From Candidatus Heimdallarchaeota archaeon (GTDB lineage: Archaea; Asgardarchaeota; Heimdallarchaeia; JABLTI01): 64,000 bases of DNA. Position numbers and translations under genes: made by a program. Numbering within the stretch: the first letter of the stretch is position 1; the number at the start of each line of letters is the position of its first letter. A model generated the notes under the pieces. The model did not search any database. It saw nothing but the letters and a program-made list of their open reading frames with translations, and was not told the DNA's origin. This document shows, in pieces, positions 1 through 9,042 of this stretch. Where the stretch lies: assembly GCA_019058275.1 (NCBI GenBank), contig JAHLVW010000062.1:1-64000 (forward strand). Direction: 5' to 3'.

Positions 1-366
1 ATGTAGATCTACACGGAAAATACCATGCTCTTCAGCAAGCTCTAATGCTTTAAGCAAGAGTCTTTTGCCAAACTTCTTACCTTTTGCTTTTGGCGTTACA
101 CCTAGTATTGATATATATGCAGCATTCTTATCTCGCCAATGTGGATAAAGTCCACAATAGCCTACTAATTCATCCTCTTGATCTATTGCTATTAAATCAG
201 CTATTGCAGATGTTTTATCAAGCCAATCATGCACTCTTTGTTCTGTATATGGAACTCCACCGCCAAATCCTCCAGGCCAAAGTTTATTGAACTCATTAAA
301 CATCTCAGCTGTTTGTTTCGCCATAGTTGGTTCATAGTTAACAATTCTATCTATTTTTTCACTCAT
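1..366 (-). CDS. GNAT-family N-acetyltransferase, C-terminus cut by window edge
   Basis: The minus strand reads open from an ATG at 366 through the window start, giving 122 codons with no stop. The product begins MSEKIDRIVNYEPT and contains a GNAT-like stretch: a strand ending in SILGVTP followed by the acetyl-CoA pyrophosphate loop KAKGKKFGKRL and a helix (LLLKALELAEEHG). This is the classic motif A arrangement of the superfamily, placed around residues 88-115. An acyl-CoA dependent acetyltransferase is therefore likely, but the substrate cannot be told. Small plus-strand ORFs over the same bases are shadows. The rest of the gene lies before position 1. Confidence 0.8.
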   Translation of the reverse strand, partial: MSEKIDRIVNYEPTMAKQTAEMFNEFNKLWPGGFGGGVPYTEQRVHDWLDKTSAIADLIAIDQEDELVGYCGLYPHWRDKNAAYISILGVTPKAKGKKFGKRLLLKALELAEEHGIFRVDLH

Positions 367-618
367 AAGAAACAACTCTTAATTAATTCAGTTCCTTTTT
401 ACAATTTTAACAAAAGTAAATAAAAATTGAAAAGGACTTATTTGTTTTCTAACTTGTGTTTGAATATTTTTCCTATCATAATTCAATTTTATTAACACAC
501 CATTCTTTGTTGCCTTAATCTATTTGATAAATATATGTTAATTAGATATGAATTGGTCACTATATAATAAAAAAATGAGTAAATGTGACCATAAGCAATT
601 AACCAAAAAAAGGTTGTT

Positions 619-3453
619 TTAAGAAAATTTTAGTAGTTTGATTTCAAATGGTTCAAAAGCTGTATCAAATTCTCCTTTCTTAATGGCAATACTTTTCTTC
701 TTTGTTCCATCAATAAGGACTTCGTCACAATTGGAAAGATTGTCATGAGCAACTATTTTACTTGAGCATTTAATGTCGCTAATATTATAAAGTAAAATTA
801 ATGGTACATTATCTCTCATTCTTATAGATGAAATACGAATCATTGGATTTGTTACTGTTAAAATTGGTTTTGTTAAATTATTTTCTAGTGAGCTATTTTC
901 AAAAACAATGCTCTTAGAAGCTAAAGCGAAGACCTCAGCATGGTCATAAATATTTGCCATTGATAGTAATTTGGAGTGTATCATAATGCTATATTCAAAA
1001 GTATATTTTTGATCTAATTCTTGTGCACCAGGAGTTTCCATAAAGGGACCAGCATGAATGGGTCTTTCAGGGTAATCCTCTCGAGAAAGATAACCTATAG
1101 AACGTATCAAAGTTAAAGCAATCTTTGATTTCCCAACCAATTCTACTTCAGGTAATCCTTTGTTGAAAACTGTAATTGCTGCAAATCCTGCTTCATCGTT
1201 AACTCTAATGAATCTCTTTTGAGCTTGAATGCCTGATGGCATTTCAATATATTCCTTAGGTTTTATTGGATCTCCTTTTCGTTCTACATGTCCAAAATGC
1301 GTTGATGTTATCGAATGCTCACTCTCGAACGGCAAATCAAAACAGATACGAAGCCTATGATTCTTAGCAGTATTTTTCAACTCAGTTTTGATGTCAATTC
1401 TTGGTAGATCTTTGTAAAATCTGAATGTTGTTTTTACTGGTATCCTAGTTTTACCAATACGTTTGTCTCGAGCATCGTTTAACGTATAAAATGTATCAAT
1501 GTATAGTTCTTGCTCAATTTCACCGAAATCATGACCTTTATTGATTATCGTTCTTTTTACACCTTTAGCTTTTGAGACTACAGGATATAACCTGCTAAAT
1601 GTATATTCATCTCCTCTATCACCAAAATCCTCAAAACAATGTAAATGGTTGAATTGTTTTTCACTTATTTTATCATATAAATTAAATGTACCATCTTTAT
1701 TGAATGACAATTTATAGTATTCATTGCTTACAGAATTTTTCTCAATTGTAAAATTAGTACTATCTTTTTCCAAAATTGGTTCATCACTAAGTTCTACCTT
1801 GTTAAATGACCAAGGTTTTAGTGGGAACAGAGTACCAAAGGTTTGTTTTGAACCCATTGTTGCTTTAACGTAAAACTGCTTATATTTGCCTGAATTCAAA
1901 ACTTCAAGCATGTCTTCTTTCATCTTTTTAAGATCTAAATCACCTATGGGTCTAAGACCTAAGATTAATAGAATATTGCAAATTGAAGGATCAAAACCAT
2001 CTTTGATGGTAACTTCATTAATATAGAAATTCATTATTTTCCTGCCTGGAAGCATTTTCAAAGCAGATTTTAGCATGAAGGGTTTGAAAGTGTTTTCAAA
2101 TAACATTTCTTCTTTTGAGCTTAAAGGTTGCACAGTATGTTTAGTACCATTCTCTGTCAGGACACTTTGAATATTTAATTTAGAGGGAACCTCAAATTCA
2201 ACATACATAGGTAATTCTTGATTATTTGTCGGATTAAAAATTAAACATGTTGATTTTTCGTTTTCTTGTTTTTGTTCGTATATTTTTTCAAAGGAATCTT
2301 CGATAATTGTATCTGCTATTGATTCTGACCAATAATACCTTGACTTCATTTCTTCATGTGTTTGATCCACAGAACAACCACAAATTGAATCATGTGGTTG
2401 ATTTTTCAATAGCCATTTCCAAGCTAGTGTTAGATATGATGTAGGATAGCTTTGGTAATTATTAAAAGCTAAATAAGTACTAACTGGTTCTGCATAGTGG
2501 ACAAGGAGGTCTTCAGCTTTATTATCCCATTGTTTTATCCACATCCTTGCAGAATAGGTATCTTGTAATAAGGGTGCTCTTTCTGATGATCTAAATTCAC
2601 CGGAATAGATAGGTGGAAGGTAATTTGTCTTTTCTATCAATTGCTTTAATTGATCAATATAATCATTCAATAAGCTAATTTTTAGATTTGTATTTTTAAT
2701 TTTGATTTGAGGTAATAAATTGATAATGTAATCTTGAGCCATTTGATGATCAGTACCATTCATTAACAAGAAAATGGGTAAAGGAGAGTATGGTTTTAGC
2801 TCATCCATTTTGTCCTGTATTGTTTTCAAAAGCTCATTTTTATCATTTGGTAATGAAGCAGCATTTCCATAACCAAAAGGCATGTAATTACATAAGATGC
2901 TTGTAGACGCATTTTCATGACTCTTCCAAATGAAAGGAATAGTTGTAATCTCTGAACCAACGCCCCTCCAAATAACAGCTGCTTTGAAAGTTGTTAGATC
3001 TGAAAGTATTTGTGGAATAGCTCTTGTATGGCCAAAACAATCTGGCAAATAACCTATTTCCATCATTGGTATTTTTAGTTCATTTGCTAAATCTAAACTG
3101 ACTTCAAGATTTCGTATTAGACTCTCCTGACCAACTAACCATTCGTCTGGTAGAATGTACCACGGACCAACAGCTATTTTTCCAGTACGGATTAATTCAA
3201 GCAGTTTTTCCTTCTTCTCTGGATGGATTTCAAAGTAATCTTCTAAAACTATTGTTTGACCATCCAACATAAAATAATAGTCATCCTTGTCAAGTATCTC
3301 AAGTAATTGATTTACAAGTTTTACAAGCTTAAATCTGAAATTTTGAAATGGTAAATACCATTCCCTATCCCAATGAGTTGATGGTACAATAAAAACAAAA
3401 TTTTTTACTTCTGAAGTCAATTTCAAACATTCCATATAGATACTATATTTCAT
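619..3453 (-). CDS. GH38 alpha-mannosidase / mannosylglycerate hydrolase-like
   Basis: A 944-residue glycoside hydrolase of family 38. The N-terminal catalytic domain shows the zinc-binding HWDREW motif (27-32), the nucleophile aspartate in YLPDCFGHT (Asp138) and the second zinc-site motif PHDSICGC (His354 onward), followed by VDQTHEEM. This last signature resembles the bacterial MngB (mannosylglycerate hydrolase) branch rather than lysosomal enzymes. The C-terminal half is the beta-rich domain typical of the family, and total length fits. No signal peptide is evident, so it probably acts in the cytoplasm on imported or stored mannosides. Met7 is an alternative start. It lies downstream of a sugar isomerase and a GPH transporter on the same strand, which suggests a glycoside-use block. 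Confidence 0.88.
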   Translation of the reverse strand: MKYSIYMECLKLTSEVKNFVFIVPSTHWDREWYLPFQNFRFKLVKLVNQLLEILDKDDYYFMLDGQTIVLEDYFEIHPEKKEKLLELIRTGKIAVGPWYILPDEWLVGQESLIRNLEVSLDLANELKIPMMEIGYLPDCFGHTRAIPQILSDLTTFKAAVIWRGVGSEITTIPFIWKSHENASTSILCNYMPFGYGNAASLPNDKNELLKTIQDKMDELKPYSPLPIFLLMNGTDHQMAQDYIINLLPQIKIKNTNLKISLLNDYIDQLKQLIEKTNYLPPIYSGEFRSSERAPLLQDTYSARMWIKQWDNKAEDLLVHYAEPVSTYLAFNNYQSYPTSYLTLAWKWLLKNQPHDSICGCSVDQTHEEMKSRYYWSESIADTIIEDSFEKIYEQKQENEKSTCLIFNPTNNQELPMYVEFEVPSKLNIQSVLTENGTKHTVQPLSSKEEMLFENTFKPFMLKSALKMLPGRKIMNFYINEVTIKDGFDPSICNILLILGLRPIGDLDLKKMKEDMLEVLNSGKYKQFYVKATMGSKQTFGTLFPLKPWSFNKVELSDEPILEKDSTNFTIEKNSVSNEYYKLSFNKDGTFNLYDKISEKQFNHLHCFEDFGDRGDEYTFSRLYPVVSKAKGVKRTIINKGHDFGEIEQELYIDTFYTLNDARDKRIGKTRIPVKTTFRFYKDLPRIDIKTELKNTAKNHRLRICFDLPFESEHSITSTHFGHVERKGDPIKPKEYIEMPSGIQAQKRFIRVNDEAGFAAITVFNKGLPEVELVGKSKIALTLIRSIGYLSREDYPERPIHAGPFMETPGAQELDQKYTFEYSIMIHSKLLSMANIYDHAEVFALASKSIVFENSSLENNLTKPILTVTNPMIRISSIRMRDNVPLILLYNISDIKCSSKIVAHDNLSNCDEVLIDGTKKKSIAIKKGEFDTAFEPFEIKLLKFS

Positions 3454-3529
3454 TCTATAAGAATAAAAAAATTTACTTAAAGAAAAAAGGAAAAATGATT
3501 AGGAAAACTACGGATTGTTATTTTTGTTT

Positions 3530-4693
3530 CTATGTTTCATCCTCAAATTTTGTTCCACAGTCTAAACAGAATTTAGCCTTAGGTTCATTCATTGTTGAGC
3601 ATTCTTTACATTTTTTTCTCTTCTTCTTCCTTTTAGTTTTCTTTTCTTCTTTAGGCTTTTCTTCCTTTATTTCGGGTTTTATTTCATCCTCAATTACTAG
3701 TTCTTCTGGAATTTCCTCTATCATCTCTTCTGTTGGTGAAAATTCCTCTATCATACTCTTAGCTTGTGATAATAAACCAGCAACATTTGTAGCACTAGGT
3801 TTCAAGATAAGTGCTCTTTCTAACATTACAACAGCTTTTTCAAAATCCTTGATTGTATAATAGGCTAAACCTAATCCTGCTGTAGCAAGATAATTCTCAA
3901 TGTCAATGGTTAGAATCTCTTTCCAAATATCTATTGCTCCGTTTGGATTCCCTCTTGACATTTCTTCTAGAGCAAGATTTCCTTTCTGCTCAACTCGTGT
4001 TAATGGTCTTTTTGATCTTGGTAGATTTGGATCTCGTATTATACTTTGATTTTGCGTTCTTCTTAATCGCGGTTGTCTTTCTACAAGTAAAGAAAGCTCG
4101 CTGGGTTCCCTTCTAGATTTAACAACAAAGAAAATAACCAAACCACCAATAAGTGCTAAAACTATTGGTACAAATATTATAATATAAACTAAAAAACCAT
4201 CAAATGAAAGAATTGATGGTTCCCCAATGTAAACTACATTGGCAAAATAGGTAATTTGTGTCAATTGTTCTCCTGTATTTTCAAATACTATTACCCAATA
4301 TTCTTCTTTTTTGAACCTCCATACATCTGAGTCACTTAGTTTTCCTCTTGACAACCTATATTTCTCATGTTTAGCATCCAATAGCCAATTAGTATAATCG
4401 CTTTCTGTCATAGTATAAACAGTAATTTTAGAAGCTGTTGAAAAAAATGTCCAATTGAAACCATGCTCATCAGTATAAGCATTTGGTGCAGTAATTCGAC
4501 GATGTTCTGCTGGTCCCATAAAAGCTGTTACACATCCTCCTAGTAAATTATCTGATTGAGTGCTTTTTGCTGATGACTTAAAAACAGTACTAATCTGAAC
4601 TGTACTCAAAGAGAAAATAAGAAAGAATATAATGCTATAAATTAACTTACTTTTGTTTCCCTTTTTCATTTCTGTAAACATCCAACTATCCAT
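3530..4693 (-). CDS. Membrane protein with TPR repeats and C-terminal zinc ribbon
   Basis: A 387-residue protein not matched to a named family. An N-terminal hydrophobic segment (about 17-36, signal anchor) is followed by an extracytoplasmic domain (about 40-165) and a second transmembrane segment (about 168-193). The cytoplasmic part has TPR-like helices (about 235-310, with a run AIDIWKEILTID and AVVMLERALILKP), a charged Glu/Lys linker and a terminal zinc ribbon, CKECSTMNEP then FCLDCG (CxxC...CxxC). Met9 (MKKGNKSK) may be the real start. It sits between the mannosidase and the sugar isomerase on the same strand, with no evident link in function. A receptor or scaffold joining outside and inside is inference. 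Confidence 0.75.
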   Translation of the reverse strand: MDSWMFTEMKKGNKSKLIYSIIFFLIFSLSTVQISTVFKSSAKSTQSDNLLGGCVTAFMGPAEHRRITAPNAYTDEHGFNWTFFSTASKITVYTMTESDYTNWLLDAKHEKYRLSRGKLSDSDVWRFKKEEYWVIVFENTGEQLTQITYFANVVYIGEPSILSFDGFLVYIIIFVPIVLALIGGLVIFFVVKSRREPSELSLLVERQPRLRRTQNQSIIRDPNLPRSKRPLTRVEQKGNLALEEMSRGNPNGAIDIWKEILTIDIENYLATAGLGLAYYTIKDFEKAVVMLERALILKPSATNVAGLLSQAKSMIEEFSPTEEMIEEIPEELVIEDEIKPEIKEEKPKEEKKTKRKKKRKKCKECSTMNEPKAKFCLDCGTKFEDET

Positions 4694-4772
4694 GTTTAAC
4701 TCTACAATTTTTTTCAGTTAATTTTAATTATAAATTATTTGTTAATTTTCAAGAAAATTGTTTTGTTATATT

Positions 4773-5648
4773 TTAGTCAAATATTTCTGGAACATTTTTC
4801 CTTATATATTCCATTGAATCAATTGCTTCCTGTAATGATAGTTCAAATACTAATGGACCAGAAAAATTCTGCTTATCTAACGTTAAAAGTAATTCTTTTA
4901 CTGGAAGGTCATGTGTTCCTAATGGTTTATGGTCAATTCTTGGATAAGATCCATCATGAAGATGTATTTCAGCAAAACGATCAATGTAACTATTAACGAA
5001 ATCCAGAGTGTCAATTTTTCCTGAAAAACCAGCTAATAAATGACCAGTATCAAAACAAACACTAAGATCATGTTCTTCAATTATTGGATACATTATTTCA
5101 AAAGGGAATTCGATATTTTCTATAGCAATTTTTCTTGGAGGAAGATTAGATTCTTCAAGAACCTTTTTGATTGATTCTTCAGCAAAAGCTGCAAATTGTT
5201 GAGCAATGAATTCCTTAACAAAATCTGGCAAGTTCATATGTAAAAATTCTACTGTTAAAGCTCCCGTTGGATGTAATACCCAACAGATAGGATCCAATGA
5301 TTTTGTTAATTCAATACATTCGATTAGCGTTTTAACAGAACCATTGCGTATATGTTCTGAGAAAGCAGCTGGTTCAATTCCCCAAAGAGGAAGATGAACA
5401 GAATAAGTGATTTTCTCTTTCTTTTTGAATTTAGCAAGGTTATTGATTACCTCTGGAGTTAAAACACCTGGAAGTACATATGGTAGATCACCTGTTATTT
5501 CAATATGATTGAAACCAGCATCAACTGATTTTTTCATGACATCTATGTAATTAACATTAGAGAAATCAATCTCACCATTCATAATTAGTTTGAAAAAATC
5601 AGAAAAATCAAAAGGACGATTGCCAAATATCAAACCCAACATTATCAC
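4773..5648 (-). CDS. Sugar phosphate isomerase/epimerase (xylose isomerase-like TIM barrel)
   Basis: A 291-residue protein of the AP endonuclease-2 / xylose isomerase-like TIM-barrel superfamily. Visible signatures are HIEITGDLPY near the N-terminus, the metal-site strand ends VHLPLW and LHPTGAL, IAIENIEFPF (Glu ligand), VCFDTGHL (Asp/His ligand) and EIHLHDG (His ligand), with VFELSL at the end. These acidic and histidine residues form the divalent metal centre used in isomerase, epimerase or endonuclease reactions. The exact substrate is unknown. It ends an apparent two-gene unit with the GPH transporter, 9 nt apart, so a sugar isomerase or epimerase role is more likely than DNA repair. Confidence 0.8.
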   Translation of the reverse strand: MIMLGLIFGNRPFDFSDFFKLIMNGEIDFSNVNYIDVMKKSVDAGFNHIEITGDLPYVLPGVLTPEVINNLAKFKKKEKITYSVHLPLWGIEPAAFSEHIRNGSVKTLIECIELTKSLDPICWVLHPTGALTVEFLHMNLPDFVKEFIAQQFAAFAEESIKKVLEESNLPPRKIAIENIEFPFEIMYPIIEEHDLSVCFDTGHLLAGFSGKIDTLDFVNSYIDRFAEIHLHDGSYPRIDHKPLGTHDLPVKELLLTLDKQNFSGPLVFELSLQEAIDSMEYIRKNVPEIFD

Positions 5649-5657
5649 CTACAATTA

Positions 5658-7049
5658 CTAATTAGTCTCATCTATTTCTTTATCATTGGAAATGCTATCT
5701 AGTTGTTTAACTTCCTTTTCTTTACTGATAAAAGGGTCGAAGTTGCCTAGCATTAGTACGGGAAGTGAAGCAAGAATAAAAACAGCTGCGATTGGACCTA
5801 ACCAATACAATCGAAATATTTTGTATTCATCATTCAGAAATCCGACAAGTATTAAAGCAATTGCTTGAAAGATGTTAAGTGGAATTGAATTGAAACCCGT
5901 ATACATGCCTGCACGCTTTTCATTAGTTTTCTTTTCATCCATGGCAGCAATATCTGCTACAATAGCATATGGAAAGAGATATGGGGCTGATAAACCAACA
6001 CCAATTAAGAAAGCATAAAGATATCCAATATAATCAAAAGTTAATGTTCCAGCAGGAATTATTTTGAAGATCATTGAAAATGGAAGCACTAAAACTAGGA
6101 AAGAAAAACCAATGATGATTGACCATTTCTTCCCTATTCGTTTAGAAATAGGAATCCAAGCTAGGAAGCAAACCATAACAGTTCCAAAAACTAACAAACC
6201 GAAGACTACTGTCGGAACCATGGTTGTAAATCCTAAAATATCCGTAGCAAAATCCAACACAAGTGCAGTTATTAACGTTAAACCCATAGAATAAAGTCCT
6301 TGTGCCATAAACCATATTACATAATCCTTGTTGCTTAAAACTACTTTGAATTCCCTCATGAGATTTCTTTCTTTTCGCTCAACATCCTTTTCCTTTATCA
6401 TTAATAAAGTAGGAAGGAAGAAAAGCATTTCAATAACTGCGAATCCAACAATAGTAGCTAGTAAAATTGTGCTTGCTGTTCCTGACAATCCCTCACCTTC
6501 ACTTAGTTTGAGCAATCCAGGAATCAGAAAAACATATCCAAAACCAAGTAGTGATGAAAATAGATTTGTGAAGTTCTGCAAACCAGACATGCTAACTCGA
6601 TCTTCTTCTGTTGTTATTTCAGCCATCCATGATTGATAAGGAGTTAACAGAAATCCATAGAATAGATTAAATGATGAATTCCAGATTAACAGCCAAAAGA
6701 AGACTGAAAGAGTACTTTCTGCAGAAATAAATAGATGAGGAATGAACAACATAACAAAAGACAGTGCCAATAAGGGTGAACCTATCCAAATGAAAATTTT
6801 CCTTCTACCAGCTTTTGATGGAGGAAGAATATCTGATATATAACCAAAAATAAAACCGGAAAAAGCAATTACAATTTTCCCAATGGCTACAGCTGAAGCA
6901 TTCATGTAAATGTAATCTTGTAAACCAAAGACATTGTCATAAATCCAAATAGTTGCTAAAGATACCACATTCATGAAAATGCTAGTTCCAAAACGACATA
7001 TCCCATAAGCAACTTTCTGTTTGGTTGAGAGAATTGACATTTCAATCAC
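5658..7049 (-). CDS. MFS transporter, GPH (glycoside-pentoside-hexuronide) type
   Basis: A 463-residue polytopic membrane protein with about twelve hydrophobic segments. The N-terminal half has the GPH-like pattern YGICRFGTSIFMNVVS and the loop DILPPSKAGRRKIFIWIGSP between helices 2 and 3, followed by PYQSWMAEIT and EEDRVSM, all typical of the sugar:cation symporter branch of the major facilitator superfamily. The N-terminus may start at Met4 (MSILSTKQK). Substrate cannot be read from sequence, but the adjacent isomerase 9 nt downstream and the nearby GH38 mannosidase suggest sugar or glycoside uptake. Confidence 0.85.
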   Translation of the reverse strand: MIEMSILSTKQKVAYGICRFGTSIFMNVVSLATIWIYDNVFGLQDYIYMNASAVAIGKIVIAFSGFIFGYISDILPPSKAGRRKIFIWIGSPLLALSFVMLFIPHLFISAESTLSVFFWLLIWNSSFNLFYGFLLTPYQSWMAEITTEEDRVSMSGLQNFTNLFSSLLGFGYVFLIPGLLKLSEGEGLSGTASTILLATIVGFAVIEMLFFLPTLLMIKEKDVERKERNLMREFKVVLSNKDYVIWFMAQGLYSMGLTLITALVLDFATDILGFTTMVPTVVFGLLVFGTVMVCFLAWIPISKRIGKKWSIIIGFSFLVLVLPFSMIFKIIPAGTLTFDYIGYLYAFLIGVGLSAPYLFPYAIVADIAAMDEKKTNEKRAGMYTGFNSIPLNIFQAIALILVGFLNDEYKIFRLYWLGPIAAVFILASLPVLMLGNFDPFISKEKEVKQLDSISNDKEIDETN

Positions 7050-7172
7050 TACAAAGGATTTGAGACTAATACGATTGTTATTACGAGATTATCTTTAAGA
7101 ATTCTTCAAAAAAATCGAACAAAGATGATTTCTAAGATAACAAATATAAAGTTTTTTTTCTAATAGTATTAT

Positions 7173-8093
7173 ATGTCTTATTCAAATTTCACTTTCACTG
7201 ACCATCTAGGTATAGAATTATTTGTACATAAATGGATGCCTAAAAAAAACATTCCAGTTAAAGGTTTGATATGCATAGCTCATGGAATGGCTGAACATGC
7301 ACTAAGATATGAACACTTTGCCAATGCATTAAATAAAGAAGGTTATGCAGTATATGCACATGATCTGCGTGGTCATGGCAAAACATTAGGATCAGGTATC
7401 AAAGGTTGGATAGGAGAAGATGGTTGGAAGGGAGTTATATTAGATTTCAAGAAATTATTAGAAATAATGAAAGAGGAAAATCCCAATACTCCTCTCTTTC
7501 TTTATGGACATAGTATAGGTAGTATTATAGCTCAAGATATTATACAGCAATATGGTAGTTTAGTCAGTGGTGTAATACTTAGCTCAACTTGGGGTAAACA
7601 AGATCTTTTGCTGGTTTCATTAATTCTGGGAAGAATTATAGTACTCTTTAGAGGTAAAAAAAGAGAAGCAGGATTATATTACAAATTGGGAGTTGAAGTT
7701 TGTAATAAACCATTTGAACCCTCTAACTCATCTAATAGTTGGATTTCTACACTTGAGGAAGAAGTAAAGAAATATGATGATGATCCATTATGTGGTTTTA
7801 AATCTACGAATGATTTCTTTTTGGAAACTTCAAAAGCAATCCATCGAATATGGAAGAAGAAGAATGAATCATTAATACCTAAGGAATTGCCAATTTTCAT
7901 GGTTTCTGGTTCAGAAGATAGTGTTACTAACTTCACTAAATATTTCATGCTATTATTTAATAGATACAAAAAGCATGGTATTAAAGATCTTAATTACAAA
8001 ATCTATCAAGATGCACGTCATGAAACACTAAATGATTTTACTAGAGATGAGGCAATCTCTGATATTATCAAATTCCTCAATGATAGAATCTAG
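7173..8093 (+). CDS. Alpha/beta hydrolase, monoacylglycerol lipase-like (serine aminopeptidase S33 fold)
   Basis: A 306-residue soluble alpha/beta hydrolase. The oxyanion region is CIAHGMAEHALRY (about 34-46), followed by AHDLRGHGKT; the nucleophile elbow is YGHSIGS with Ser114; the acid is in VSGSEDSVTN and the catalytic histidine in DARHETLND. This pattern matches the Hydrolase_4 group that includes monoacylglycerol lipases and lysophospholipases. The start codon lies about 20-25 nt after a TATA-like stretch, with little leader. Divergent from the transporter upstream. The true ester substrate is unknown. Confidence 0.85.
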   Translation: MSYSNFTFTDHLGIELFVHKWMPKKNIPVKGLICIAHGMAEHALRYEHFANALNKEGYAVYAHDLRGHGKTLGSGIKGWIGEDGWKGVILDFKKLLEIMKEENPNTPLFLYGHSIGSIIAQDIIQQYGSLVSGVILSSTWGKQDLLLVSLILGRIIVLFRGKKREAGLYYKLGVEVCNKPFEPSNSSNSWISTLEEEVKKYDDDPLCGFKSTNDFFLETSKAIHRIWKKKNESLIPKELPIFMVSGSEDSVTNFTKYFMLLFNRYKKHGIKDLNYKIYQDARHETLNDFTRDEAISDIIKFLNDRI

Positions 8094-8149
8094 CCATACA
8101 ATGTTGAGTATGCAAAAGAAGCGATAACCATACATTAAATTAACTTCGC

Positions 8150-8941
8150 TTACTTCTTCTCTCTAAGCTTATTTTTAGAACAGATATAAGCTGTATATGA
8201 TTCAGGTTTTACAAATCCTAGTTTGATTGCGAATTTTGATGATATTTCGTTGTCTGCATCCCAAAAAGGAGTAATGCCTTTTTCTAAACTTTCTTTGATT
8301 AATGCAGCTGTTGCTATAGACGCAAAACCCTTTCGTCTAAATCTTGGAGCTGGATCAGTTATTGCTTGAATATCAAATTTATTATCATGAATTGGCATGG
8401 ACGATCCTGCCATACTTACAACATAGTCGCTTTCTTTTATACAATATCCAAGCCCCTTAGTTTCAAATTCCTCTGGTGTTTTAAAGAATGGCAAAAAACC
8501 TGGAGCAAGTTTTGGATTCAATTTTTGTATAGTCTTGCTATCAACTTTTTCTAAAATAAATCCTTCTGGAAGTTTCTGTTCTAGTATTTCATTACATCTT
8601 TCAATTGATAGTTTTTCACTTGAAAATTTAGTTCTAGGGTATGGAGATAAAACTAATTTATCCTTTACTAATTCCAACCATTTGTCATCAGGAAACAGCA
8701 ACATCCTATTTTCTACAACATACTTCAAAAGCTCTTCTGCATGTTCATTCTCGCTATCTCCTACTATAAATTCTAGAACTTTAAATGATAATAAAGCAAT
8801 CTGAGGATTATCAATATTATCAACAAAAACATCCCCTTCTTTTTCTTTTAATATTGAATTAATTGTTATCGTCAGATATTTATGATTACTAAAAAGTGGT
8901 AAAAGATCTTCATACTTGTCTTTAGGATATTCCACTATCAT
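8150..8941 (-). CDS. GNAT acetyltransferase (PF12746-like)
   Basis: A 263-residue protein. The C-terminal half carries the GNAT core: a strand with IQAITDPAPR, the acetyl-CoA binding loop FRRKGFASIATAAL and, further on, the descending motif ending FAIKLGFVKPESYTAYI. The N-terminal half (about 1-120) is a helical/mixed domain, as in the two-part GNAT_acetyltr_2 family. The product is probably cytoplasmic and transfers an acyl group from CoA; the acceptor is unknown. It stands alone between convergent and same-strand neighbours. Confidence 0.75.
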   Translation of the reverse strand: MIVEYPKDKYEDLLPLFSNHKYLTITINSILKEKEGDVFVDNIDNPQIALLSFKVLEFIVGDSENEHAEELLKYVVENRMLLFPDDKWLELVKDKLVLSPYPRTKFSSEKLSIERCNEILEQKLPEGFILEKVDSKTIQKLNPKLAPGFLPFFKTPEEFETKGLGYCIKESDYVVSMAGSSMPIHDNKFDIQAITDPAPRFRRKGFASIATAALIKESLEKGITPFWDADNEISSKFAIKLGFVKPESYTAYICSKNKLREKK

Positions 8942-9042
8942 CTAACTCAAACCTAGAATTTACTCTATACAAAGAAGCTCTAATCAACTATTTAATTGCT
9001 TTTTAATGAGTTGAATACTTTATTTGTTTTTACAGTAATAAC

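Noticed and set aside
3495..3860. Plus-strand ORF of 121 residues
   Set aside because: Shadow of the TPR/zinc-ribbon gene; Ser-rich with no domain.
6064..6636. Plus-strand ORFs over the GPH transporter
   Set aside because: Antisense shadows of hydrophobic helices with no ribosome site.
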